Below, piece after piece: positions 24,057 through 31,788 of a stretch of DNA of 64,000 nt (position 1 is the first letter of the stretch; each line of letters opens with the position of its first letter). Source of the DNA: Vannielia litorea (GTDB taxonomy: Bacteria > Pseudomonadota > Alphaproteobacteria > Rhodobacterales > Rhodobacteraceae); the NCBI RefSeq assembly GCF_019801175.1, contig NZ_JAHVJR010000001.1, forward strand, positions 1,612,001 to 1,676,000, read 5' to 3'. The position numbers and the translations under genes were made by a program. The notes beneath the pieces are model-generated. The model did no database searches and was not told where the DNA came from. It saw only the letters and a list, made by a program, of their open reading frames with translations.

Positions 24057-24644
24057 TCAGCGTACCAAGGTGCCGGTGCGCCGGATGCGGCGCTGGAGCT
24101 GCAGCAGGCCGTACATCAGCGCCTCTGCCGTGGGCGGACAGCCCGGCACGTAGATGTCGACCGGCACGATCCGGTCACAGCCACGGACGACCGAGTAGCT
24201 GTAGTGATAGTAGCCGCCACCATTGGCACAGGAGCCCATCGAGATCACATAGCGCGGCTCGGCCATCTGGTCGTAAACCTTCCGTAGCGCCGGGGCCATC
24301 TTGTTGGTCAGCGTGCCAGCCACGATCATCACGTCAGACTGGCGCGGGGAGGCACGCGGCGCGATCCCGAAGCGCTCGGCATCATAGCGCGGCATTGATG
24401 TGTGCATCATCTCCACGGCGCAGCAGGCGAGGCCGAAGGTCATCCAGTGCAGCGAGCCGGTGCGCGCCCAGTTGATCAGGTCCTCGGTGGAGGTGAGCAG
24501 AAAGCCCTTGTCCTGCAGGTCGCGGTTCAGCGACTGAACGGCTACTTCCTTGTCGGCCCCGGCAGTGGTGGCGCCATAAGGGGCCAGTTCACCCTGCACC
24601 TGCGGCGGCGCCAGCGGGCTCTCGGGTTTGGTCGTCACTCCCAT
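24057..24644 (-). CDS. nuoB: NADH-quinone oxidoreductase subunit B
   Basis: Carries cluster N2, the final electron carrier before quinone; 195 residues. Cluster ligands are the consecutive Cys74 and Cys75 (GLACCAVEMM), Cys139 (MGSCANGGG) and Cys169 (VPGCPPTAEAL). The start is placed at the ATG at 24644 (MGVTTKPESP), which overlaps the nuoA stop by 10 bases; another ATG 7 codons upstream is possible but would lengthen the overlap. The N-terminal 30 residues before the core are poorly conserved in the family. Confidence 0.96.
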   Translation of the reverse strand: MGVTTKPESPLAPPQVQGELAPYGATTAGADKEVAVQSLNRDLQDKGFLLTSTEDLINWARTGSLHWMTFGLACCAVEMMHTSMPRYDAERFGIAPRASPRQSDVMIVAGTLTNKMAPALRKVYDQMAEPRYVISMGSCANGGGYYHYSYSVVRGCDRIVPVDIYVPGCPPTAEALMYGLLQLQRRIRRTGTLVR

Positions 24645-25000
24645 TCGAGAGCCCCTTTCTTCCATTCATAGGCAAAGCCCACGGTGAGCACGGCGAGGAA
24701 CACCATCATCGACCAGAAGGCCAGCATGCTCATGTCGGCAAAAGCCACGGCCCACGGGAAGAGAAAAGCGATCTCGAGGTCGAAGATGATGAACAGGATG
24801 GAGACGAGGTAGAACCGTACGTCAAACTTCATCCGGGCATCGTCGAAGGCATTGAAACCGCATTCGTAGGCGCTGACCTTTTCCGCATCGGGGTTGCGCA
24901 CCGCCAGCACGGCAGCCGCAAGGATCAGCACCAGTCCAAGGCCGATTGCAATGGCCAGAAAGATGACGATGGGCAGGTATTCCCTGAGCAAAGCGTCCAA
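24635..25000 (-). CDS. nuoA: NADH-quinone oxidoreductase subunit A (TTG start)
   Basis: ND3 homologue, 121 residues, three helices. Diagnostic parts are REYLPIVIFLAIAIG, the quinone-site loop with SAYECGFNAFDDARMKFDVRF (quoted in part, conserved Cys) and ILFIIFDLEIAFLFPWA. The best start is the TTG at 25000: AAAGGAG stands 6 bases before it and the protein then begins MDALLREYLP like relatives. A GTG nine codons earlier would put the Shine-Dalgarno inside the gene. It is the first gene of the operon. Confidence 0.95.
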   Translation of the reverse strand: MDALLREYLPIVIFLAIAIGLGLVLILAAAVLAVRNPDAEKVSAYECGFNAFDDARMKFDVRFYLVSILFIIFDLEIAFLFPWAVAFADMSMLAFWSMMVFLAVLTVGFAYEWKKGALEWE

Positions 25001-25072
25001 AGCCGGCTCCTTTCTCGCGTGCTGCACGGGCGGGGTCCGGCCCCCGGCGCACGCGCATCGTGGCTGCCTCAG

Positions 25073-25101
25073 GTCTTACTCCCGCCCCGGTGGAGGGTCA
25101 A
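25073..25101 (-). promoter_or_regulatory. candidate sigma70-type promoter of the nuo operon
   Basis: On the minus strand, TTGACC (25101-25096) and TAAGAC (25078-25073) are separated by 17 bases, a good match to a housekeeping promoter. The expected start point near 25066 gives a leader of about 65 bases to the TTG of nuoA. It lies in the only gap (139 bases) between the LysR gene and nuoA. It is a by-eye match in a GC-rich genome. Confidence 0.5.
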
Positions 25102-25139
25102 CCTGCAGCCCCTTCAAATTCCCGGCTTTTCAGGCGGCT

Positions 25140-26030
25140 TTATTCCGCTGCGATGGCCGGGCCATCGACCCGGGTGCGAAAGCTTTCGACCACGTGCTCG
25201 GCGAGCGCCGCAGCACAGCAGCCGGGCTCCTCCTGCTCGATCATGCGAAGCTGGTAACGGCCGATTTCCTCGAAGCCCTGTTCGGGCCCCAAACGCTCCA
25301 TCTCGGGCGTGAAATTGGCAACTGGCAGCGGGCTCACCGCGAGGTCAGCCTCGACTGCCGCCAAGAGCGCCTGCCCGCTCTCCGATACATAGGCAATACG
25401 AGAGGTCTTGCCGGCGCGGCCCAACGATTTCAGCGCCTTCCGACGCCAGATGCAGCCTTCCTGCGCCAACGCCAGTGGCACAGGGTCGGCTTTCCACGCC
25501 CGGCCACCGCGCTTGCCGGCCCAGGCCAGTGCTTCTTCATAAACGACCCGGCCCGGTCCGCCCTCGATGGCACAGACTGTGTTCAGCGCCACGTCGAGGT
25601 CACCGGCTTTGGAGGCTTCAATGATCCGTGCAGACGTATCGAGAGTGACCCGCACATGCACACCCGGGTGGGTGGTAGCAAAGCGCTTCAGGATGATTGG
25701 CAGCGCATGGGCGCCCATATCGCCCGGTGCGCCCAGATGCACCTCGCCCTCCATCGGCGTGCCCGCAAAGCGCGCCAGCGCCGCCTCGCTCACGCGCATG
25801 ATCTCTTCGGCATAGGCCAGAAAAGCCTCGCCATCGCCGGTGAGCCGAACCTCGCGCGGCAGGCGCTCGAACAGGCAGCGTCCCAACTGTTCTTCGAGCC
25901 GCTTCACCTGCATCGAAACCGCAGATGGCGTTCGCAGAACAGTCTTGGCGGCCGCGCTGAACGAGCCGGTGTCGTGGATCGCCAGAAAGGTGCGAATGAG
26001 GTCGGTGTCGATCATCTGCGGCGCGAGCAT
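25140..26030 (-). CDS. LysR-family transcriptional regulator
   Basis: A 296-residue regulator with an N-terminal winged helix-turn-helix (TDLIRTFLAIHDTGSFSAAA, then TPSAVSMQVKRLEEQLG, residues about 8-65) and a periplasmic-binding-protein-like effector domain (EVHLGAPGDMGAHALPIIL, VAVSPLPVANF-type C-terminal half). The ATG at 26030 is chosen; a TTG at 26045 and an ATG at 26015 are alternatives. It is divergent from the DUF1127 gene over a 113-base AT-rich region, the classical LysR layout, so that gene is its likeliest target. The effector is unknown. It also lies upstream of nuoA on the same strand. Confidence 0.88.
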   Translation of the reverse strand: MLAPQMIDTDLIRTFLAIHDTGSFSAAAKTVLRTPSAVSMQVKRLEEQLGRCLFERLPREVRLTGDGEAFLAYAEEIMRVSEAALARFAGTPMEGEVHLGAPGDMGAHALPIILKRFATTHPGVHVRVTLDTSARIIEASKAGDLDVALNTVCAIEGGPGRVVYEEALAWAGKRGGRAWKADPVPLALAQEGCIWRRKALKSLGRAGKTSRIAYVSESGQALLAAVEADLAVSPLPVANFTPEMERLGPEQGFEEIGRYQLRMIEQEEPGCCAAALAEHVVESFRTRVDGPAIAAE

Positions 26031-26143
26031 CGGACTATCTTTCAATTTTACTGAACGATAAACTCAATACTATTCGTTTGATTGAACTTCAGTCAAGGCG
26101 CACCTTTTGAGGCAATCGAAACGCCGAAGAGAGGAGCCAAGAC
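26031..26143. promoter_or_regulatory. divergent intergenic region between lysR and the DUF1127 gene
   Basis: This 113-base stretch is notably AT-rich for the window. It contains TTGAACTTCAGTCAA (TTGA-N7-TCAA) at about 26082-26096, a dyad of the kind LysR proteins bind, plus a second weak dyad around GATAAACTCAATACTATTC. No confident -10/-35 pair can be assigned for either gene. The functional claim rests on the divergent layout. Confidence 0.35.
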
Positions 26144-26446
26144 ATGGCCCATATTCATTACCACCCCGCCGAAGCCGCGCGCCTTCCGATCCTGCGGAGC
26201 ATTTTTGCCCGACTTGGGCGTGCCATCGCGCAAAACTTCCGAGCCCGCGCAGAGCGCCGCGCTCGTCAGCGGCGCGTCCGCCGGATCGAGCACCTCGACG
26301 ACCGTATGCTGCGCGACATCGGCATCACCCGCGCTGACCTTGACTATGCGACCAGCCACCCAGAGGCGCCAGATGACAGCCTCCGCCGTCGTGCCCTTAG
26401 CAACCGGAACGTGGACCTTGAGCGCCCAAAGCTCCGGGCGCGTTGA
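26144..26446 (+). CDS. DUF1127-domain protein
   Basis: A 100-residue, very basic protein with a DUF1127 (YjiS-like) core at residues 47-66: LDDRMLRDIGITRADL. The region before it (NFRARAERRARQRRVRRI) is Arg-rich. GAGAGGAGCCAAGAC supplies the ribosome-binding site. Short DUF1127 proteins of Rhodobacter have been tied to RNA metabolism and stress adaptation, and arginine-rich RNA binding would fit here; this larger form is less studied. Probably controlled by the divergent LysR protein. Confidence 0.85.
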   Translation: MAHIHYHPAEAARLPILRSIFARLGRAIAQNFRARAERRARQRRVRRIEHLDDRMLRDIGITRADLDYATSHPEAPDDSLRRRALSNRNVDLERPKLRAR

Positions 26447-26503
26447 AGCTGCGGTGGCCGCCCTGTTCTGGGCGGCCACGTCCTACTCGGACCACCAAGA
26501 AAC

Positions 26504-27526
26504 TCACAGCGTCTCAGTCGCCTTCTGCAAATGCGGGGGCTGATCCGGGTTCAGACCTCTGGCGCGGGCAACGCGCTCGGCCATCGCATAGAACGCCACG
26601 ATCAATGCAAGCGGGTCCGTCAGGCCATGCCCGGTGCGCGGTACCTCCAGAACTTGCGCCGCCTGCACCTTGGACGTGGTCGCAAACACATCCGCGCCCT
26701 GCCTAACCAGTCGGTCCGCCATCTGGGCCACCCCGCCCTCGGCGGCATCGCCACAGGCCAGCGCGAGCACCGGAAAGCCGCGCCCCACGATGGAAACCGG
26801 GCCATGCAAAACCTCGGCAGAAGAATAGGCCTCTGCATGGGTCTGGCAGCATTCCTTAAATTTCAACGCCGCCTCCTGCGCGATCGCCCAGCCAGGCCCA
26901 CGGCCAAGCACGTAGAGCGACCCGCCCTCATCCATTGCCCGCTCCGCAAGGCTCCAATCGGCCTGCACAGCTCGCGCAAGTGCCTCCGGCAGCGCGCGGA
27001 TGGCCGCGAGCAGCGCGGCGTCCTGCGCCACCTCGGCCACCAGCCAAAGCGCCGCCAGAGCCGAGGTGACAAAGCTCTTGGTCGCGGCAACCGAGCGCTC
27101 TGGCCCAGCGCAGATATCAACCACCTGCTCGGCAGCTTCGGTCATGGGCGAGCCCGACGTATTGGTGAAGGCTACGGTCAGCGCACCGCCTGCCCGGGCC
27201 GCTTGAGTCATCTGCACGATGTCCGGGCTCCCGCCCGACTGAGAAATCGAGAGCGCAACTGCACCTTCGAGGGAGAGTGGCGCTCCATAGACGGAGGCAA
27301 CGGAAGGCCCGACCGAGGCAGAAACCCGCCCGAGCATCAGCTCGGCCGCGTATTTGAAGAACGTGCAGGCATGGTCTGACGAACCCCTCGCGACGGTTAC
27401 GAAGTACCGGGGATCAAGCGCCACAATCGCTCGCGCGACCTCCGGAACCCGCCCTGCTGCCAGCAACCGATCCACGGCCTCTGGGATCTCTTCGATCTCC
27501 TGCCGCATCAGGCTCTTGTCTGTCAT
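26504..27526 (-). CDS. SIS-domain sugar-phosphate isomerase/deaminase-like protein
   Basis: A 340-residue protein with two SIS (sugar isomerase) domains, equal to the isomerase half of GlmS without the glutaminase half. Motifs: TVARGSSDHACTFFKY (residues 44-59), ISQSGGSPDIVQMTQAARAG (phosphate-binding), LGRGPGWAIAQEAALKFKE and AEAYSSAEVLHGP. Such proteins in this group usually act on glucosamine-6-phosphate or related amino sugars (AgaS/NagB-II type). GGGAGG precedes the ATG at 27526 at 7-base spacing. It is divergent from the Gfo/Idh/MocA gene, and the two may share a promoter region and pathway. Confidence 0.85.
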   Translation of the reverse strand: MTDKSLMRQEIEEIPEAVDRLLAAGRVPEVARAIVALDPRYFVTVARGSSDHACTFFKYAAELMLGRVSASVGPSVASVYGAPLSLEGAVALSISQSGGSPDIVQMTQAARAGGALTVAFTNTSGSPMTEAAEQVVDICAGPERSVAATKSFVTSALAALWLVAEVAQDAALLAAIRALPEALARAVQADWSLAERAMDEGGSLYVLGRGPGWAIAQEAALKFKECCQTHAEAYSSAEVLHGPVSIVGRGFPVLALACGDAAEGGVAQMADRLVRQGADVFATTSKVQAAQVLEVPRTGHGLTDPLALIVAFYAMAERVARARGLNPDQPPHLQKATETL

Positions 27527-27629
27527 CACGCGCCTCCCTGTTAGCGCTACCTTGCCCCACCCCCGCTGCGTCCACAATGCTTGCCCTCGCCTGCCAGCCA
27601 CGCCAGTCTCCCGCAAAAGGGAGCCCCAT

Positions 27630-28646
27630 ATGACACGCGTTCTGATCATCGGCCTTGGCAACATGGGCAAGAGTCATGCACTGGCGCACCACACCAACCC
27701 TGAGTGTGAGATCATTGGCCTCGTGAACCGCTCGCAGCCTGATTTGCCTGAGCCGCTGGCAGGCTATCCGCTCTTCACTACTGCCGAGGAAGGGCTGTCA
27801 CTCAAACCCGATCTGGTGGTGATCGCGACCCACGCCGACAGTCACGCCTCCCTCGCCATCGCCGCGATGGAAGCGGGCGCCCACGTGTTCATCGAAAAGC
27901 CGATCGCCGCCACGGTCGAGGACGCCCGCCGCGTGGTGGACTGCGCCCGCGCCACCGGGCGCAAACTCACCGTCGGCTACATCCTGCGGCACCACCCCTC
28001 GTGGCAGAGGCTCATTGCCGAGGCTCGCGCGCTTGGCGGCCCCTACGTGTTCCGGCTCAATCTCAACCAGCAATCCACCGGAGCTGCTTGGGAAGCGCAC
28101 AAGGCGCTCATGCGCACCATGTCGCCCATCGTCGACTGCGGCGTGCACTACGTCGATGTCATGTGCCAGATCACCGATGCCCGCCCGGTTCGCGTGCATG
28201 GCATGGGGTTGCGGCTCTCGGATGAGATCGCGGAGGACATGTACAACTACGGCCAGTTTCAGGTCGTCTTCGATGACGGGTCCGTAGGATGGTATGAGGC
28301 CGGCTGGGGGCCGATGATCTCCGAAACTGCCTTTTTCGTGAAAGACATCGTCAGCCCGGCCGGCTCAGTCTCGATCATGGATGGCGACAAGGGTGGCAGC
28401 GCCGAAATCGAGGGGCACACCCGCGTGGGCGGTTTGCTGGTGCATCAGCCGTCTGGTGACAGGTTGATCGACCTGCCCGATGAACCCAACCATCAGGCCC
28501 TTTGCGACGCCGAGCAGGACTTCTTACTGCGCGCGATTGCCGAAGACATCGACCTCACCCGCCATATAGAAGATGCCGTGCAGAGCCTTGCCATCTGCCT
28601 TGCCGCCGACGAGAGCATCCGGTCAGGACAGATCGTGGCTCTCTAG
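27630..28646 (+). CDS. Gfo/Idh/MocA-family NAD(P)-dependent oxidoreductase
   Basis: A 338-residue dehydrogenase: Rossmann nucleotide motif LIIGLGNMGKSHAL (residues 5-18), the family EKP motif in HVFIEKPIAATVEDAR (Glu89-Lys90-Pro91), and a C-terminal alpha/beta domain with MSPIVDCGVHYVDVM, where the catalytic Asp/His pair is expected. The substrate is likely a sugar, inositol or amino-sugar derivative, in line with the divergent SIS gene. The start at 27630 has AAAGGGAGCC upstream. Its TAG overlaps the stop of the convergent GFA gene through a shared CTAG. Confidence 0.88.
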   Translation: MTRVLIIGLGNMGKSHALAHHTNPECEIIGLVNRSQPDLPEPLAGYPLFTTAEEGLSLKPDLVVIATHADSHASLAIAAMEAGAHVFIEKPIAATVEDARRVVDCARATGRKLTVGYILRHHPSWQRLIAEARALGGPYVFRLNLNQQSTGAAWEAHKALMRTMSPIVDCGVHYVDVMCQITDARPVRVHGMGLRLSDEIAEDMYNYGQFQVVFDDGSVGWYEAGWGPMISETAFFVKDIVSPAGSVSIMDGDKGGSAEIEGHTRVGGLLVHQPSGDRLIDLPDEPNHQALCDAEQDFLLRAIAEDIDLTRHIEDAVQSLAICLAADESIRSGQIVAL

Positions 28647-29065
28647 CCCGGCGGCGAACGTTCGAATGCTGCAACGCCCTCCGGCACATTATGCCACGCC
28701 TGCCCTTCCTCGCAGAAGATCGCAATGCTCGGCCCACCGAATACCTCTGGCGCATCGAGGGTACCGACCTTTAGCACCACGCCCTCCAACCCACCCCGCT
28801 GGGTGAGAATGTGGGTGCCGCAGGTCGCGCAGAAGAACCGCTCTACCGCGCGTTGGCTTTCCGGATGCTGAAATCTGGCGGGCTCACCAACCTCCCAAGC
28901 AAAGCCACCCGGCGGGATCAGCATGAAGGTGTTCACACCTCCGCCCGAGATATGGGTGCAGGCCCGGCAATGGCACTGGGCCTTCAACTGCGGCTCGGTA
29001 GTCACCCGGTAGCGCAGGGCACCGCAAAAACAGCCGCCCGTCCATTCCACCTGATCGTTGCTCAT
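28643..29065 (-). CDS. GFA-family (glutathione-dependent formaldehyde-activating-like) protein
   Basis: A 140-residue zinc protein with the full cysteine pattern of the family: Cys12 and Cys14 (GGCFCGALRYR), Cys31, Cys33, Cys36 (CHCRACTHISG), and Cys79 and Cys82 (FFCATCGTHI). The founding member Gfa binds S-hydroxymethylglutathione, but most relatives have no proven activity, so only the family is asserted. The ATG at 29065 has AGGGCAGG upstream; in-frame codons further up lie in the next gene. It is 7 bases after that gene. Confidence 0.88.
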   Translation of the reverse strand: MSNDQVEWTGGCFCGALRYRVTTEPQLKAQCHCRACTHISGGGVNTFMLIPPGGFAWEVGEPARFQHPESQRAVERFFCATCGTHILTQRGGLEGVVLKVGTLDAPEVFGGPSIAIFCEEGQAWHNVPEGVAAFERSPPG

Positions 29066-29072
29066 CCTGCCC

Positions 29073-29834
29073 TCACATGAATGCGCAATCCGGCCCCCGA
29101 TCCAGCGGCTCTGCGATCGACATGCCGGACGGGCGCCACTCAAAAATCGCCACCGCCTGCCCGCCATCGAACCCAATGAAGAGCGTCCCTGTCTCCGGCT
29201 GAAGCGCAACTCCCTCAGCGTCGCCCCCCCACTCCGATAGTGGCGTGACGGTGAGCACTTGCCCATCCGGCGCCAGTTCGAAGAGCGCATTCAGCCCTTC
29301 GTTGTCATCTACTACGAGAATGTTGCCCGAGAACGGATCCCGCTCGACGCCCTGCGGCTCAACCATCGGCGGCTCAAAACCGTCTCCCCAGAGTTCCATC
29401 AGAACAGCGCCATCGGGTGCAACCCGCATCAGGCGCGAGGGGTCATCCTCCACCACCAAAAAGCTGCCATCCGCATCGCGGTGCAGACCCTCCGTATCCA
29501 CCAGCGTGGCCGAGAGGCTGAAATCTTCTTCGCGCGGTCGCCCGTCACGATCTACTCGCCGAAAGGTGCCCCAGCCATCTGCCAACAACAGCCCGTCAGG
29601 CTCGACGGTAAGGCTGCGGACCGAGCGCATCCCGCTGTCGAACCGCATGATCTCACGCCCGGTCGTGCCGATCAGGATGACCTCTCGGCCTTCGGTCGCC
29701 ACCCAGACCCCGCAAACCTCAGCATCGTAAGCCAGAGAGACCCCGCGTAGCCCGCCCAGCGTTTCCCGATGCACCAGTTCCGCCACAGCGGGCGTGGTAG
29801 CAAAGCAGAACAGGATCAGGCTGAGAAAACGCAT
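29073..29834 (-). CDS. secreted SdiA-regulated/propeller-like protein
   Basis: A 253-residue exported protein; MRFLSLILFCFATTPAVAE is a clear signal peptide. The mature part is built of repeated strands with VEPQGVERDPFSGNILVVDD, DTEGLHRDADGSFLVVEDD and GVALQPETGTLFIGF, resembling the five-to-six-bladed propeller of SdiA-regulated or phytase-like esterase families. No catalytic residues can be assigned. The ATG at 29834 is preceded by GGGGG at 5 bases. It is followed closely by the GFA gene, and tRNA-Ser lies upstream. Confidence 0.65.
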   Translation of the reverse strand: MRFLSLILFCFATTPAVAELVHRETLGGLRGVSLAYDAEVCGVWVATEGREVILIGTTGREIMRFDSGMRSVRSLTVEPDGLLLADGWGTFRRVDRDGRPREEDFSLSATLVDTEGLHRDADGSFLVVEDDPSRLMRVAPDGAVLMELWGDGFEPPMVEPQGVERDPFSGNILVVDDNEGLNALFELAPDGQVLTVTPLSEWGGDAEGVALQPETGTLFIGFDGGQAVAIFEWRPSGMSIAEPLDRGPDCAFM

Positions 29835-29901
29835 GTTTACCCCCGACGCCACCCTGCGGGGCGGCGCGGCAACCGGTCAAGTCACAGCTTTGGGGGGATG
29901 C

Positions 29902-29991
29902 TGGCGGAGAGACAGGGATTCGAACCCTGGAGACGGTTTCCCGCCTACACACTTTCCAGGCGTGCGCCTTCGACCACTCGGCCACCTCTCC
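29902..29991 (-). tRNA. tRNA-Ser(GGA)
   Basis: A 90-base class II tRNA with CCA encoded at the 3' end. The acceptor arms GGAGAGG and CCTCTCC-type pairing close, the anticodon loop reads CTGGAAA with anticodon GGA, the long variable arm follows (GGCGGGAAACCGTC), and the T-loop is GGTTCGAATCC. All arms match a standard bacterial serine tRNA. Confidence 0.97.
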
Positions 29992-30104
29992 GGCCCGCGC
30001 CTCTTAGCGCAGGTGGGGCGCGGCGTGCAAGAGGGGTTTGGCGCGAAGATGCGATCTGCGTTTTTCCGTGGCTTTCGTCCTGCGCGGCCGCGGTCAAACG
30101 CGCC

Positions 30105-30638
30105 TCAAGCGAGGCTAACTCCGTGCTCGAGGCGCACGGCTTCGTTCCACTTGTCGACGCTTGGGCTGACGTTGGTTCCAAAGGCACGGCCCTCGAACCG
30201 GTGATCCATTTCCTCGGGGTTGTCCTTGCCATCAAGCTGATCTGCCCAATGCACCATCTCGTGCCATGCGGTGACCTGCAGAAAAAACCGCATGTTTCGA
30301 TCGGCCCGGTTGCGCTCGGACCACTCATACCAGCGCAGCATGTGCTTGCTGAGGTCGATCACCTGCTTGAACTCGGCGGCGCTCGATATCGTACCGGGAA
30401 AGCGCCCGGCACAGAAATCTTCCTGGCTCTTGCCGAACAGGTCGAGATCGGCAGCCTTGAACAGCGGCCAGCCATGTGGTGAGACGGCCTTGGCAAGCTG
30501 CTCTCTGCTCACCTCTGCCGTTGTGCGGAAGGCCAGCCGGACACGCCAGCGCCACCAGTCCATGATTGCAGGAATGTGGGCGATCAGAAACGCCGTGGCG
30601 AGCGGAAATTCTGTCCGCATCTCGGGTGCAAATCGCAT
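30105..30638 (-). CDS. putative zincin-like protein, HEMVHW family, copy 1
   Basis: A 177-residue protein with a zincin-type metal motif, AWHEMVHWAD (His126, Glu127, His130), preceded by a conserved segment with YEWSERNRADRNMRFFLQ. No signal peptide. The start at 30638 is set by the match of its N-terminus (MRFAPEMRTEFPLATAFL) to that of the neighbour, which it clearly duplicates. It resembles the small Tox-MPTase3-like metallopeptidase domains seen in polymorphic toxins, but stands alone, with no export or immunity gene in view. Activity is inferred from the motif only. Confidence 0.65.
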   Translation of the reverse strand: MRFAPEMRTEFPLATAFLIAHIPAIMDWWRWRVRLAFRTTAEVSREQLAKAVSPHGWPLFKAADLDLFGKSQEDFCAGRFPGTISSAAEFKQVIDLSKHMLRWYEWSERNRADRNMRFFLQVTAWHEMVHWADQLDGKDNPEEMDHRFEGRAFGTNVSPSVDKWNEAVRLEHGVSLA

Positions 30639-30743
30639 TTTGCGTCGCCTTCCATCCGGGGCGACCCTTCCCGCTGATAGCCTGTCAGCCGCAGGGCTGT
30701 GGTGCAAGCCTTGGTCGCATTGCCGGACAGATCCTGGCCCGGA

Positions 30744-31253
30744 CTAGAGCGTCGCGCGCGGGTAGCGGCTGTGCAGCGTCGCCTCAGCGTTCGTGCGCCA
30801 ATAGTCCCAGTCGCCAACCCGGGCGCCCCAGACTTCCTTCTCGAACTCGTTGCCCTCTTCTGGCGCCTGATCCACCCCGTCGCGGTTGTCGCCCCAATGC
30901 ACCATCTCGTGCAGGGTGACCGCATGCAGGAAGCGCTGAAAGAGCAGGTCGCTTCGATTGGCGTAGGAGAACTCGAAGTATCGAAGGTATTGGGAATTCA
31001 GGTAGATGTAATTCTTCTGGCTTGGGTCGCTATCGCCCCAATAGTCGCCGTAGCTGCCGTTCGGAAACTCGCCGCAATTGATGGTGGGCGGGTTGCCCTC
31101 GGTGATCGCATCCAACGCCTCCTGCTCGCTCAGCTGGCCCCATTTCTTGAAGGCGGGCCAGATCGAAGCCCAATGCGGCGTCGAAGGAAGCCGGCTTCTG
31201 AGAAAGACAGTGGTGAGCGGAAAATCCTTGCGGAATGCATGGGCAAAAATCAT
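30744..31253 (-). CDS. putative zincin-like protein, HEMVHW family, copy 2
   Basis: A 169-residue paralogue of the next gene downstream. The N-terminus MIFAHAFRKDFPLTTVFL aligns residue by residue with it, and the metal motif TLHEMVHWGDNRDG (His115, Glu116, His119) is intact, with FEFSYANRSDLLFQRFLH before it. Between the two conserved ends the copies differ, which suggests an old duplication with separate substrates or partners. They are 105 bases apart in the same orientation. No signal peptide and no cognate inhibitor gene are evident. Confidence 0.65.
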   Translation of the reverse strand: MIFAHAFRKDFPLTTVFLRSRLPSTPHWASIWPAFKKWGQLSEQEALDAITEGNPPTINCGEFPNGSYGDYWGDSDPSQKNYIYLNSQYLRYFEFSYANRSDLLFQRFLHAVTLHEMVHWGDNRDGVDQAPEEGNEFEKEVWGARVGDWDYWRTNAEATLHSRYPRATL

Positions 31254-31336
31254 TGAACTGCTCCGGAAAATGGGCCGTTTGGTGCTACAAATGCCAATAG
31301 GCTAGCACGCAGGATGGCGCGCGCAAAGCTGCAAGG

Positions 31337-31675
31337 TCAGCCGTCGTTGGCCTCGACCGCCACAAGCAATCCGCTGGCATCGATGCGGGCCGTGCCCGAA
31401 AGGTCTGCGGGCGGATAGGAAAAATCGACACGCAGACCGCCATCATCTTGCGGGATCACCCGGCTGAAATGAAATGCCAATTCCGCCGTCTCGGCATCCA
31501 CCGGGCCAGTTATGACCAGTTCAGTGCCCCCAGCGCGACTATGGCCCGACACCGCCCCTGCCTCAGGGTTCACAGCCACCCGCAGGCGCGACAGGCCCGA
31601 GACATGCCCGGCGATATCCGGGTGTGAGAGCAGACGCTCAATCATGTCTACTGTCGGCTGTGTGTGCTCTGCCAT
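31337..31675 (-). CDS. hypothetical 112-residue protein
   Basis: A small acidic protein that I do not recognise. It has an N-terminal helix (TVDMIERLLSHPDI) and then mostly predicted strands (LRVAVNPEAGAVSG, GTELVITGPVDAETAELAF, LRVDFSYPPADLSG). GGGAGGCAACGCC precedes the ATG, a good ribosome-binding site. There is no signal peptide, membrane segment or cysteine. It is the last of a run of small minus-strand genes; the gap to the zincin-like gene is 83 bases. Confidence 0.5.
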   Translation of the reverse strand: MAEHTQPTVDMIERLLSHPDIAGHVSGLSRLRVAVNPEAGAVSGHSRAGGTELVITGPVDAETAELAFHFSRVIPQDDGGLRVDFSYPPADLSGTARIDASGLLVAVEANDG

Positions 31676-31788
31676 GGCGTTGCCTCCCTTGGAGGGCTAA
31701 CGCTCGACGCGCTCAGAGCGTTCCAGCCGCCGACTTGCTCCATTTTCTCAGGCTCGACCTCGCCGGTGGATCGAAACGGCCGATCAGC

